This document shows positions 17,202 to 25,920 of a stretch of DNA of 64,000 bases, piece by piece. The DNA is taken from assembly GCF_003667275.1 (NCBI RefSeq), contig NZ_RCNV01000003.1:280103-344102 (forward strand), given 5' to 3'. Source of the DNA: Mesonia aquimarina (GTDB lineage: Bacteria; Bacteroidota; Bacteroidia; Flavobacteriales; Flavobacteriaceae). The notes beneath the pieces were generated by a model. That model was not told the DNA's origin. It worked only from the letters and a program-made list of their open reading frames with translations, and did not search any database. How positions within the stretch are numbered: the first letter of the stretch is position 1; every line of letters begins with the position of its first letter. A program made the translations under genes and the position numbers.

Positions 17202-19124
17202 TTATTTTTGCTCCCAAGTGTCATTATCAGCCTGTATATCGGGAACTTGTTGTTGTGCATCAAACTGCACTTTTTCCACTTCTTTATCCGTTTTTAAAAG
17301 ATAATCCCAAGTATCCCCTCGTTGCCATATTTCCACAGGTAATCGCTGGTTTTCGGTACTCCCGTCCGCATAAGTAATTGTCAGATTAACCGGCACAGGG
17401 ATTTCAGCATTGTTTGCCACGCTAATCACATAACCCTCTTCGTGAGTTACTACCTCTTCTACGGCAATATCGATATTTCCATTCCCATAAAACCATCCTT
17501 TCCAAAACCACGCTAAGTTTTCGCCGGCAACATTTTCCATATGATTAAAAAAATCGGTTGGTTGCGGGTGTTTAAACGCCCAAGTATCAATATAAGAAGC
17601 AAATGCACGATCAAAACGTTCCTCGCCGATAATGTATTCACGCAACAAAATAAGACCGGTAGCCGGTTTATAATAAGCAGTATAGCCTAAATTTCTTAGA
17701 TTGGTCACATCGGGATAATTATCTATTCCTTCACGACTTTCTTTTTGCAAATAATCAGTTAAACGGCGCGTCTTATCTAACCGACTAGGGTATTCTCCTT
17801 CATTAAAAGCCAAGGTACTGTAATGATTAATAAACGTATTAAAGCCTTCGTCCATCCAAGCGTAACGACGTTCGTTACTTCCTACAATCATCGGAAACCA
17901 ATTATGACCGAATTCATGGTCAGTAACCCCCCAAAGCGAACTCCCTTTACTTTTCCAGCTGCAAAAGCTTAAACCCGGGTATTCCATTCCACCGATATCG
18001 GCAGCTACATTCACTGCACTCTTATACGGGTAAGGAAAATAACGACTCGCATAAAATTCTATTGAAGCTTTGGTATATTCAGTTGAACGTGTCCAAGCTT
18101 CTTCCCCATCACTTTCTTTTGGATAAGCCGATTGTGCAATTGCCTTTTCCCCATTCGGAAGGTCTATTTGTGCCGCATCCCAAATAAAAGCCTTGGATGA
18201 ACCAAAAGCCACATCACGCGAATTTTCCATTTTAAAGTGCCATGTTAAATTCCCTTCTTGTACCGGTCGATTACTTCTTTTCCCTATTTCGTTAGGTCGT
18301 ACTATATAAACGGTCTCATCGCTTTGTTTAGCTTTTTTTAAACGAGCTTGCTGCTTGTTAGTTAAGACTTCTTCCGGATTTTGCAGCACTCCGGACCCCA
18401 CTACAATATGATCGTAAGGAACAGTTACTTTATAATCATAGTCACCATAATCCAGGTAAAACTCTCCGGCGCCTAAATAAGGCTCTATATTCCATCCGAC
18501 TACATCATCGTAAACGGCCATCCTTGGAAACCATTGTGCCATAGCATAAATAGTCCCGTCTTTAACATTTAAGCGTCCCATTCTATCCATGCCTTCCACA
18601 GGAACTTTATAACTGAAATTCATGGCTACTTCTACAGCTTCCCCACTCTCCAAACTTTCGGCTAACATAACTTGCATACGGGTATCGGTTATTGTGTACT
18701 GTACCTTTTCTCCTTCTACTGTTAATTCAGCTATGGTATAGCCGCCTTCAACATCACCATTGTAGCGATTTCCTTTGATTGGAGTAGTTAAACTTCCTCT
18801 GGAATTTTCCGCAAACCGATTTTGTTCCAAGTAAAGCCATAAATAATTTAAAGCTTGCGGACTATTATTAGTATATGTAATATGAATGCTTCCGTTAACA
18901 ACATGGGTTTCCTCGTTCAGCTTAACTTCAATCGTATAGTCAGCAGCGTTTTGCCAATAGTCTGGTCCGGGCCTACCATCGGCGGTCCGGTATGTATTAC
19001 CGCGACGATACATGGAATCATCAAATAAGGACTGGTTGTTTTCTTGAACCTTTGGCGTTTGCGCTGCCAAAACCATTGGAAAAAGCGCTAAAAAGACGCT
19101 TATACTTTTGCTAAGGAATCTCAT
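17202..19124 (-). CDS. M1-family zinc metallopeptidase, exported
   Basis: 640-residue gluzincin aminopeptidase of the M1 family with a signal peptide ending in VLAAQ, so it acts in the periplasm or at the surface. The active-site signatures are complete. The substrate-binding GGMEYPG is near residue 378, the zinc-binding HEFGHNW starts at residue 403, and the third ligand lies in DEGFN about 18 residues later. The N-terminal 200 residues form the beta-sandwich typical of M1 (YTNNSPQALNYLWLYLEQN). It should remove amino acids from the N-termini of peptides, fitting a protein-degrading marine lifestyle. There is no T9SS sorting domain. It is followed by its own terminator. Confidence 0.92.
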   Translation of the reverse strand: MRFLSKSISVFLALFPMVLAAQTPKVQENNQSLFDDSMYRRGNTYRTADGRPGPDYWQNAADYTIEVKLNEETHVVNGSIHITYTNNSPQALNYLWLYLEQNRFAENSRGSLTTPIKGNRYNGDVEGGYTIAELTVEGEKVQYTITDTRMQVMLAESLESGEAVEVAMNFSYKVPVEGMDRMGRLNVKDGTIYAMAQWFPRMAVYDDVVGWNIEPYLGAGEFYLDYGDYDYKVTVPYDHIVVGSGVLQNPEEVLTNKQQARLKKAKQSDETVYIVRPNEIGKRSNRPVQEGNLTWHFKMENSRDVAFGSSKAFIWDAAQIDLPNGEKAIAQSAYPKESDGEEAWTRSTEYTKASIEFYASRYFPYPYKSAVNVAADIGGMEYPGLSFCSWKSKGSSLWGVTDHEFGHNWFPMIVGSNERRYAWMDEGFNTFINHYSTLAFNEGEYPSRLDKTRRLTDYLQKESREGIDNYPDVTNLRNLGYTAYYKPATGLILLREYIIGEERFDRAFASYIDTWAFKHPQPTDFFNHMENVAGENLAWFWKGWFYGNGNIDIAVEEVVTHEEGYVISVANNAEIPVPVNLTITYADGSTENQRLPVEIWQRGDTWDYLLKTDKEVEKVQFDAQQQVPDIQADNDTWEQK

Positions 19125-19408
19125 ATAATCGAATTGTTTTTAATTTTTCCAAAAATAACAAAATGAACTAAAGCAAGAAATGCAGATGTTTAAAATTTCT
19201 CGTTTTTAAAAAAATGATTTCACCACAATTCTTTGCGATAAACTTAGAATGCACTTAACAGAAACACAATCAATTCATTAAGATTTTTTATAACAAAAAT
19301 ATAACAGTAAAGCCCGCGTTTTCGCCCTTATCAGTGATTTGTGTCCTATTTGATGTTAATTCATATTAAAAATATCATAAATAAATTATAAATAGTAAAG
19401 CACATGGC
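19125..19408. other. Divergent intergenic region, peptidase / OmpA
   Basis: Together with the promoter to its right this 368-bp gap separates two divergently transcribed genes. Apart from the promoter at 19409-19438 I see only AT-rich sequence. A TATTTTTG-like box on the minus strand near 19150 could serve the peptidase gene but has no TTG at the usual distance. Confidence 0.4.
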
Positions 19409-19438
19409 TTGCTCCGCTTTTAAAAACCGTTATATTTG
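19409..19438 (+). promoter_or_regulatory. Bacteroidota-type promoter of the OmpA gene
   Basis: TTG at 19409-19411, a 19-nt spacer, then TATATTTG at 19431-19438, an exact match to the phylum consensus. The start codon follows 54 bp downstream, as expected for an abundant outer-membrane protein. Confidence 0.75.
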
Positions 19439-19492
19439 TCCAATAGATTATTAAGAAAATCAATCAATCTTTATTAGAAAATCTTAGACATT

Positions 19493-20785
19493 ATGAATTT
19501 GAAGAAAATTACACTCTTAGCAGCCTGCACCTTATTGGGTGTTTCTGCTGTTTCTGCCCAAGATACGATGGACGATCAAGGGATGGATAACCAGAATGAT
19601 TTTAACCGCTGGTCGATAGAATTGGAAGCAGGGGTACATAAACCTACAAGAGCTTTTGCTCCTGGATACTACACTAATTCACCAAGCTTTGGACAGGGTG
19701 GACTTGGAGTACGTTATATGATTACCAACCGCTTTGGTTTAAAACTGGACGGAGGTTATCAAAGTATTGAAAGTGATGATGAGTCACTTGAGTTCAAGAG
19801 CCGTATCATTAGAACTTCTTTACAAGGGGTTGTAAATGCAGGAGACATCATGAACTTTAGAGAGTGGACTAATACCATCAACGTGTTATTTCACGGGGGA
19901 CTTGGTTATTCAATACTAAAAGCTGAAGAGCCATTTGAGCAAGGAAATGATGAAATGCTTAACCTTATGGCCGGTATTACGCCACAAGTTAAATTAAGCG
20001 ATCATTTTGTACTTACCGGAGATATCTCTGCAATCGGAAACATTAGACAGTCGTATACCTATGATGGTACTATGCGAAATAATATTCCTGGTGTAGATGG
20101 TTTTATGGTGAATGCATCGCTGGGACTTACGGTTTATTTAGGTAGTGCTGAAAAACACGCTGACTGGTACAACCAAGAGAGTAAGCTTGAAGAAGAAGTT
20201 GAAACTTTGCAAAATCGTTTAGATGAAATGGAAAACGATATGCAAGATACGGATAAAGATGGAGTACCTAATTACTTAGATCGTGAGCCAAATACGATGA
20301 ATGGTGTAGCGGTTGACAGTAAAGGTGTTGCAGTGGACAAAAACGGAAACGGTGTACCGGATGAGATTGAAGACTCACTAGATAAGCGCTATGCAAAATC
20401 AGGTTCTAACAACACGGTTAAAGGAGCTGATTCAGGAACAATCAGAAAATTAATCGATGAAGGTTATGTGAATGTTTACTTTAAGTTTAACAGTACTGAA
20501 CCGGAAGCATATTCATTACAATCGGTAAACTACCTTGTGAAGTATATGATGGAGAACGAAAGTGCTGAAGCAGAACTAATCGGTTATGCTGATGAAATCG
20601 GTGATCCTACTTACAATAAGAACTTATCGGAGCGTCGTGCTAAAAAGGTACACGATATCTTAATTGCTGCGGGCGTTGACGAAAGTAGATTGAGCTACAC
20701 CGGAAGCGGAGAAGACAATTCTGTAGATAAGTCATCTAACGGTGCTCGACAGTTAGTAAGAAGAGTAACGTTTAAATTAAAATAA
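19493..20785 (+). CDS. OmpA-family outer-membrane protein
   Basis: 430-residue outer-membrane protein with a clear signal peptide (cleavage after AVSAQ). Residues 30-225 form an eight-strand-type beta-barrel ending in HADWY. It is followed by a short coiled coil (EEEVETLQNRLDEMEND) and thrombospondin-type-3-like calcium loops (DTDKDGVPNYLDREPN, DKNGNGVPDEIED). The C-terminal OmpA domain (about 315-430) has the peptidoglycan-binding pattern GYADEIGDPTYNKNLSERRA. It should tether the outer membrane to the cell wall. The barrel-only protein at 29942-30601 is a paralogue of its first half. Strong promoter and terminator flank it. Confidence 0.93.
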   Translation: MNLKKITLLAACTLLGVSAVSAQDTMDDQGMDNQNDFNRWSIELEAGVHKPTRAFAPGYYTNSPSFGQGGLGVRYMITNRFGLKLDGGYQSIESDDESLEFKSRIIRTSLQGVVNAGDIMNFREWTNTINVLFHGGLGYSILKAEEPFEQGNDEMLNLMAGITPQVKLSDHFVLTGDISAIGNIRQSYTYDGTMRNNIPGVDGFMVNASLGLTVYLGSAEKHADWYNQESKLEEEVETLQNRLDEMENDMQDTDKDGVPNYLDREPNTMNGVAVDSKGVAVDKNGNGVPDEIEDSLDKRYAKSGSNNTVKGADSGTIRKLIDEGYVNVYFKFNSTEPEAYSLQSVNYLVKYMMENESAEAELIGYADEIGDPTYNKNLSERRAKKVHDILIAAGVDESRLSYTGSGEDNSVDKSSNGARQLVRRVTFKLK

Positions 20786-20806
20786 TTTAATCTAGATTAA
20801 ATTATT
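20781..20806. repeat. 26-bp perfect palindrome at the OmpA stop codon
   Basis: AATAATTTAATCT at 20781-20793 is followed at once by its exact complement, ending at 20806. It overlaps the stop codon and precedes the terminator hairpin. It may act as an extra mRNA 3' stem or a protein-binding site. Confidence 0.6.
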
Positions 20807-20820
20807 TTGAAATAAAAAAA

Positions 20821-20844
20821 AACCGCTTGAGAATTCAAGCGGTT
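20821..20844 (+). terminator. Terminator of the OmpA gene
   Basis: A 10-bp stem AACCGCTTGA/TCAAGCGGTT with a GAAT loop, flanked by A and T runs, 36 bp after the stop codon. It could also stop minus-strand transcription coming from wecB. Confidence 0.85.
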
Positions 20845-20907
20845 TTTTTATAGCTTATATTTAAATCAACAGAAAACAAGACTTAATGTAAAGTGGTTAC
20901 TTGCTTA

Positions 20908-22035
20908 CTATGACTGAAGAACATGCTGCTGGATGGCATTTACGATCCGCTCACAAGCTTGCCCGTCACCATAAGGATTATGACGTTTACTCATCTTCTC
21001 AAAAGCTTTCGGGTTGGTTAACAAATTCAAACTTTCTCGCACGATGGCCTTACTATCGGTACCGACGAGTAGAACAGTTCCGGCTTCTACCGCCTCCGGC
21101 CGTTCCGTCGTATCCCGCATTACCAAGACCGGCTTTCCTAAACTAGGCGCTTCTTCTTGAACCCCTCCACTATCCGTAATAATTAAGGCAGAACGATTCA
21201 TTAACCAAATAAAATCTTGATAAGCTAAAGGCTCAATAAGTTGTATATTTGGAACTTCACCCAATATACGGTTCACCGGCTCTTGCACCTTAGGGTTTAA
21301 GTGTACCGGATAGACAATCATAAGTTCCGGTTTTGTTTGAGCGATAGTTTTCAAGGCTTTACAAATACGTTCAAAACCTTCGCCATGATTTTCGCGTCGA
21401 TGCCCCGTAACTAAAACCAATTGACGATCATCTAATTCCGATTCAAAATTCGCCGCCCATGCACTGGGTTGCTCATTTATTTTTTTTACACTGCCTAATA
21501 ACGCATCGATAACCGTATTTCCCGTTACAATAATTGTTTCCTCGGGAATATGTTCTAGCAATAAATTAGCTTTTGCGGTTGTTGTGGGTGCAAAATGAAG
21601 ATCTGCTATTCGCCCGGTCAACTGTCGGTTCATTTCTTCCGGAAATGGGGAACGCTTATCAAAAGTACGTAAACCCGCTTCTATATGGCAGACTTTTGCA
21701 CCGGTATAAAAAGCTGCTAAACTTGCCGCCATGCTAGTGGTTGTATCCCCATGAACATACACATAATCCGGCTTAAACTCTTCCAAAACCTCTTTTAACT
21801 GCACAATTATTTCAGCTGTTAATCGATGTAAATTTTGATTAGGTTTCATCAAATCCAAGTCAAAATCCGGGGAAATCTCAAAGAATTGCAATACCTGATC
21901 TAACATTTCTCGATGTTGTGCCGTTACGCAAACCTTCGTTTCAAAATTTACTGTTTCTGTAAACTTTTTCACCAAGGGCGCCATTTTTATGGCTTCCGGA
22001 CGTGTTCCAAATATAATAAGGTGCTTTGTTTTCAA
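20908..22035 (-). CDS. wecB: UDP-N-acetylglucosamine 2-epimerase (non-hydrolysing)
   Basis: 375 residues, converting UDP-GlcNAc to UDP-ManNAc for surface polysaccharide. The family opening FGTRPEAIKMAPLV lies at residues 9-22. YVHGDTTTSMAAS, HIEAGLRTFDKRSPFPEE, LVTGHRRENHGEGF and the C-terminal DSGGVQEEAPSLGKPVL block follow, all intact. The only usable start is TTG at 22035, with an in-frame stop 15 bp upstream. It is the last gene of a minus-strand set with a cupin and wecC, which together lead to UDP-ManNAc uronic acid. Confidence 0.95.
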   Translation of the reverse strand: MKTKHLIIFGTRPEAIKMAPLVKKFTETVNFETKVCVTAQHREMLDQVLQFFEISPDFDLDLMKPNQNLHRLTAEIIVQLKEVLEEFKPDYVYVHGDTTTSMAASLAAFYTGAKVCHIEAGLRTFDKRSPFPEEMNRQLTGRIADLHFAPTTTAKANLLLEHIPEETIIVTGNTVIDALLGSVKKINEQPSAWAANFESELDDRQLVLVTGHRRENHGEGFERICKALKTIAQTKPELMIVYPVHLNPKVQEPVNRILGEVPNIQLIEPLAYQDFIWLMNRSALIITDSGGVQEEAPSLGKPVLVMRDTTERPEAVEAGTVLLVGTDSKAIVRESLNLLTNPKAFEKMSKRHNPYGDGQACERIVNAIQQHVLQS

Positions 22036-22067
22036 AAAAATAAGAGATTATAATTCATACTGCATCA

Positions 22068-22412
22068 TTAATCACGACTGTAATCATCTTGAAGTCGAAC
22101 AATATCATCTTCCCCAAAATAAGTACCTAATTGCACTTCTATAAACGTACATAACCCGGACTCTTTCGGGTTTTGAATACGGTGTTTTGCTCCTTGTGGA
22201 ATCTTCACCACCTCTCCAACATGATAATCGGTCACTTCCCCATTAATGGTTACGCGCCCTACTCCCTCGACAATCGTCCATATTTCGGAACGCTTATTAT
22301 GATACTGATACGATAAACGTTGTTGAGGATTGACCTCTACCCGTTTTACCTTATACGATTTTTCATCTTCTAATACCCAGTATTGACCCCAAGGTCTTTT
22401 ATCGTGTTCCAT
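22068..22412 (-). CDS. Phosphomannose isomerase type II-like cupin
   Basis: 114-residue single-domain cupin resembling the C-terminal isomerase part of bifunctional mannose-6-phosphate isomerase / mannose-1-phosphate guanylyltransferase. RPWGQYWVLEDEKSYKVKR leads into the metal-binding first cupin motif (SYQYHNKRSEIW, with two His and a Glu) and the second motif (GEVVKIPQGAKHRIQNP). It may interconvert fructose-6-phosphate and mannose-6-phosphate for GDP-mannose, or act on another sugar. It sits 3 bp after wecC and 32 bp before wecB, so the three form an operon. Confidence 0.85.
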   Translation of the reverse strand: MEHDKRPWGQYWVLEDEKSYKVKRVEVNPQQRLSYQYHNKRSEIWTIVEGVGRVTINGEVTDYHVGEVVKIPQGAKHRIQNPKESGLCTFIEVQLGTYFGEDDIVRLQDDYSRD

Positions 22413-22415
22413 ATA

Positions 22416-23660
22416 CTAGTTTTTTTTATGTTGATCAATCCCACAAAAATCAAGCAATTTTTGATGCGGTTGCAGACTTAGGGATTTAAATTCATCGTGT
22501 GCCACCAAAAAAGCTATAATATCTGCTTGTTCCGCAGCATCTTTATAATGGGTTAATTTAAAGACTTGATGCTCTTCAATATTTGGCTCTACTATATAAT
22601 ACACCTCTTCTTTTGCATCTTGCAAGACTTTCTGTACAATATATTTTGCGGGAGATTCCCGTAAATCATCTATATTAGGTTTAAATGCCAAGCCCATTAA
22701 AGCGATTCGTGGACTTTTTCCATAGCTTAATTTAAAGTCATGCTTGGCCTTTTTAATTTGTTCGGCACACCAAAAGGATTTATAATTATTGATTTCTCGT
22801 GCTTTTCCAATCAATCGTGATTCCATCGGAAACTCCGAGGTAATAAAATAAGGGTCAACCGCAATGCAATGCCCTCCAACTCCACTTCCGGGCTGTAAGA
22901 TGTTTACCCGCGGATGCTTGTTCGCTAAACGAATTAACTCCCATACATCAATATCGGCCTTATCGCAAATCAAGGATAATTCATTCGCAAACGCGATTTG
23001 AACATCACGCGAAGAATTTTCAGTCAATTTACACATTTCTGCGGTACGTGCATTGGTATCATGCAAGGCACCTTTTACAAATTGTCGATAAAAGGAGATC
23101 GCTTTTTGGGTACTTTTTTCATCAACTCCTCCTATCACACGATCATTATGCACCAATTCGTACATCACATTTCCGGGCAACACCCGTTCCGGACAATACG
23201 CCGCATGAATTTTTCCTTGAAGCTCCGGACGTTCTTGATAAATAAGCGCCATCATCTTTTCTGTGGTTCCCACGGGAGAAGTAGATTCAATAATATATAA
23301 ATCATCGGCTTTTAAAAGCGGAATAATGGCTTTTGTAGCCGATTCTACATACGAAATATCCGGCTCATGATTTCCTTTAAAAGGTGTAGGAACCACCACG
23401 ACATAAGTATTTGCGACTACCGGTTGAAGCGCCGCTTTTAAATAACCTTCGTTCACTGCCGTAGCCACCACTTCATCTAAAGCAGGTTCAACAATATGAA
23501 TATTACCTTGATTTATGGTATTCACTACAGTTTCATTAACATCGACTCCTAAAACTGTTGTTTTATTTTGAGCGATTAATGCAGAAGTCGGTAAACCGAT
23601 ATAGCCTAAGCCGATACATACTACTTCCGGGTTGCGTTCTTTGATTTCTTGTGCTGCCAT
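22416..23660 (-). CDS. wecC: UDP-N-acetyl-D-mannosamine dehydrogenase
   Basis: 414 residues, UDP-glucose/GDP-mannose dehydrogenase superfamily. The N-terminal Rossmann motif GLGYIGLPTSALIA is near residue 17. The VVPTPFK and IESTSPVGTTEKM segments follow, and the catalytic cysteine lies in PGSGVGGHCIAVDPYF near residue 265. With wecB next door it most likely oxidises UDP-ManNAc to UDP-ManNAcA, though the sequence alone does not exclude another UDP-HexNAc. It is the first gene of the wecC-cupin-wecB operon. Confidence 0.93.
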   Translation of the reverse strand: MAAQEIKERNPEVVCIGLGYIGLPTSALIAQNKTTVLGVDVNETVVNTINQGNIHIVEPALDEVVATAVNEGYLKAALQPVVANTYVVVVPTPFKGNHEPDISYVESATKAIIPLLKADDLYIIESTSPVGTTEKMMALIYQERPELQGKIHAAYCPERVLPGNVMYELVHNDRVIGGVDEKSTQKAISFYRQFVKGALHDTNARTAEMCKLTENSSRDVQIAFANELSLICDKADIDVWELIRLANKHPRVNILQPGSGVGGHCIAVDPYFITSEFPMESRLIGKAREINNYKSFWCAEQIKKAKHDFKLSYGKSPRIALMGLAFKPNIDDLRESPAKYIVQKVLQDAKEEVYYIVEPNIEEHQVFKLTHYKDAAEQADIIAFLVAHDEFKSLSLQPHQKLLDFCGIDQHKKN

Positions 23661-23778
23661 ATTGAGCGCAAAGATAGGAAGTTTGAATTTTATACTGAGA
23701 ATCTTTTCTAGAGAAAGTATTCTTTTTTATAGATCATAAAACAAAATTAAAATTTCAGACAGGGGTTCTAATCTATTC

Positions 23779-24148
23779 TTAAGCCTCCTTATATATTGAC
23801 TTAACCTTCTCTAAGTCATCTATAGATAGGGGCTTGTGAAATAAGCCAACCACATGATTGTACTTTTTTGCCCGTTCTTCATAAGCCTTTAAGCCATAAG
23901 AAGTCACGATAACAATGGAAACTTTATCCAAATTTTCATCTTTACACGCTTCTATAAACTGCCATCCATCCATGACGGGCATATGAAGATCTAATAAAAC
24001 TAGAAATGTTTCTTGCTCATGATAAACAGCCCTGATATGTTCTAAAGCCTGCCTCCCTTGATAACAAATAACAGGATGTTGATCAATGCGACAACGCTGC
24101 AACAGTTTTTTATGCATGAGTGTCACAATAGGCGAATCTTCTACTATT
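23779..24148 (-). pseudogene. Single-domain response regulator, 5' end cut off by IS3
   Basis: A receiver domain read without interruption from the IS boundary at 24148 (IVEDSPIVTLMHKK) to the stop. The phospho-acceptor Asp is in LVLLDLHMPVMDG, the conserved Thr/Ser in IVIVTSYG and the Lys in HKPLS. Only the first few codons, including the start, are replaced by insertion sequence, where a TAG lies just upstream in frame. An internal ATG at 24126 or GTG could restart translation but would omit the acidic pocket residues ED. No output domain is present. It lies 118 bp upstream of wecC and may once have served the polysaccharide locus or the lost neighbour. Confidence 0.8.
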
Positions 24149-24216
24149 TGGACTTGCTACCTTTACTCGGACATAAAATTTAAGACCGTTTGTTAGAAAA
24201 CAAATATCTTAGAAAC

Positions 24217-24513
24217 ATGAAAAAACGATATTACAGTCCGGAATTAAAGGAACAAGCAGTTCGGTTAAGCTACCAGCGTTCGAACATAAAGTAATTGGCA
24301 GACGAACTGGGCATAGAAGTCCAAAGGATATACAAATGGCGCAAAGCAGCCAAAATAGCTAGATTGCCTAAGCCTGAAAAACCAATACCCGATGATATCC
24401 TAGAGCTTAAAAGGTTACGCAAAGCCCTTAAAGAAAAGGAGCTTGAACTTGAGATATTAAAAAAGGCCGTGCACATCTTCTCCAAGAGCGATGGGAAGTC
24501 TATGGGTTTATAG
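24217..24513 (+). pseudogene. IS3 orfA (HTH), interrupted by a stop codon
   Basis: The ATG at 24217 begins MKKRYYSPELKEQAV, a helix-turn-helix of IS3 orfA. After 25 codons a TAA at 24292-24294 stops the frame. The same frame then continues for 73 codons (LADELGIEVQRIYKWRK and a leucine-zipper-like ELELEILKKAV) to the normal end. Family members have a sense codon at the TAA position. A slippery A6G run at 24459-24465 would be the usual site for the -1 shift into orfB. Confidence 0.82.
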
Positions 24514-24545
24514 CCAGCTACAAACATTTATACCCCATCGAGAGG

Positions 24546-25376
24546 ATGTGCAAAGTTTTTAAAGTAAGTAGGAGCAGTTTTTACAGGTGGTACACCGGTG
24601 GCCCATCAAAACGGGCCTTGGAATATAGCCTGTTTACAGATTTAATAAAAAAGGAATTTGAACTGAGCAAACAGCGTTATGGCTCCACAAGAATAGCGGA
24701 ACAACTAAAGCGCAAAGGTTACTGTATATCCAGACGCAGATTGGCTAAAATTATGAAAGCGAACAATTGGATAAGCAAACATAAAAGGAAGTTTAAGGCT
24801 ACCACAGATTCCAATCACAAATACCCTGTTTTTAGAAATTTACTCAACAGAAACTTTACCCCAGACAGGTTAAATAAAGTTTGGGTTAGCGATATCACTT
24901 ACATCCACACCAATCAGGGCTGGTTGTATTTGACAACTATTATTGATTTATTTGACAGGCAAGTAATCGGTTGGTCATTAAGTACAAGCCTGCACACCAA
25001 GCAAACCATTATTCCTGCATGGAAAATGGCTGTAAGTAAACGTAAGATAAACAGGGGTTTAATATTTCACTCGGATCGAGGAATACAATACGCCTCAAAG
25101 GCATTTAGAACATTTATAAAATCTAACCTTCTGGTAACACAATCCATGAGCAGGAAAGGTAATTGTTGGGATAACTCTGTAGCTGAATCCTTCTTTAAAA
25201 CCTTGAAAATAGAACTTGTTTATGATGAGGATTTTAAAACTATAGAGCAGGCTAAAACCGCTATCTTTGAGTACATAGAAATATGGTACAACAGGAAACG
25301 GTTACACTCCTTTTTGGGATATAAAACCCCTTACGAAGTAGAATTAGAATTTTATCAATTTAAAAATGTAGCATAG
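24546..25376 (+). CDS. IS3-family transposase OrfB
   Basis: 276 residues of the integrase-core part of an IS3 transposase. The DDE residues are present: Asp near residue 116 in VSDITYIHT, Asp near 177 in FHSDRGIQY, and Glu near 214 in CWDNSVAESFF, with the normal spacing of about 35 between the last two. An HTH_21-type segment (RYGSTRIAEQLKRKGY) precedes them. The frame extends upstream of this ATG toward the frameshift region, so the working product would be an OrfAB fusion. Because orfA has a premature stop, transposition in its own right is doubtful. Confidence 0.9.
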   Translation: MCKVFKVSRSSFYRWYTGGPSKRALEYSLFTDLIKKEFELSKQRYGSTRIAEQLKRKGYCISRRRLAKIMKANNWISKHKRKFKATTDSNHKYPVFRNLLNRNFTPDRLNKVWVSDITYIHTNQGWLYLTTIIDLFDRQVIGWSLSTSLHTKQTIIPAWKMAVSKRKINRGLIFHSDRGIQYASKAFRTFIKSNLLVTQSMSRKGNCWDNSVAESFFKTLKIELVYDEDFKTIEQAKTAIFEYIEIWYNRKRLHSFLGYKTPYEVELEFYQFKNVA

Positions 25377-25415
25377 GTCTCAGAAAAAAGTGTCCGACTT
25401 TTTGTTGCAAGTCCA

Positions 25416-25684
25416 CCCTGCGCATCAGACAGCTCCAGTACAAAGCTATTATCGTTAGCAAAAACACCTTGCACCTGATAACTCGCTTGATACGAATTAA
25501 AATTGGATGTCGCACAAGCATAAGCTGCGTTTAATGACAAATTGGTAATGCTTTGCGCATAAACCTGCACACCCAACCCATACCAAAAAACCAAGCCCAC
25601 TAAAACACTGTAGTAAGCAAATGATAGTGTTCTTCGTTCAGTTTGCTGCCTCCTGTAAAAAAAGCATCTATAAAATTCCCCCAT
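25416..25684 (-). pseudogene. 5' fragment of a T9SS surface-protein gene, truncated by IS3
   Basis: The ATG at 25684 begins a long leader with a hydrophobic signal segment ending in QVYAQ. It is followed by NLSLNAAYACATSNFNSYQ and the start of a beta-sandwich (NSFVLELSDAQGG). This opening is typical of large flavobacterial envelope proteins with gliding-motility-associated or type B C-terminal domains, an identification by resemblance. At 25415 the frame enters the IS3 end and stops at 25355, so only about 90 native residues remain. The rest of the gene is absent from this window. Confidence 0.75.
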
Positions 25685-25868
25685 ACCGATACTTTAAACT
25701 TATGTTAACTTATTTTGGTTAAAGTTATTAAAATATCGTTAAAATGCACAATAAATTCGATTAAATGCACGTTACGCTTTCGTTATGACATATAAACAAT
25801 TGACTTTAAAACACTTACATGAGTACAAACTCAACAGCAAGTCAAAAAACACCATCGCTTAGCAAACA

Positions 25869-25899
25869 AAAAAAGCTCCGTTTACAACGGAGCTTTTTT
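25869..25899 (-). terminator. Terminator of the wzc-wza operon
   Basis: A 12-bp stem AAAAAAGCTCCG/CGGAGCTTTTTT around TTTACAA, 22 bp after the wzc stop codon on the minus strand. A and T runs on both sides make it potentially bidirectional. Confidence 0.85.
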
Positions 25900-25920
25900 T
25901 GTACTGATAAAAAACTTTCT

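Larger units (their letters stand above)
24149..25415 (+). mobile_element. IS3-family insertion sequence
   Basis: A 1267-bp element with imperfect terminal inverted repeats: TGGACTTGC at 24149-24157 and its complement GCAAGTCCA at 25407-25415, with further matches inward through CGGACA. It contains orfA and orfB in the IS3 arrangement. The bases outside the two ends differ (ATT on the left, CCC on the right) and the flanking genes are unrelated fragments. A simple insertion would leave a duplication of 3-4 bp, so recombination or deletion at the element is likely. Confidence 0.88.

Noticed and set aside
20901..21146. Plus-strand ORF opposite the 3' end of wecB
   Set aside because: It is antisense to a well conserved enzyme and has no features of its own.
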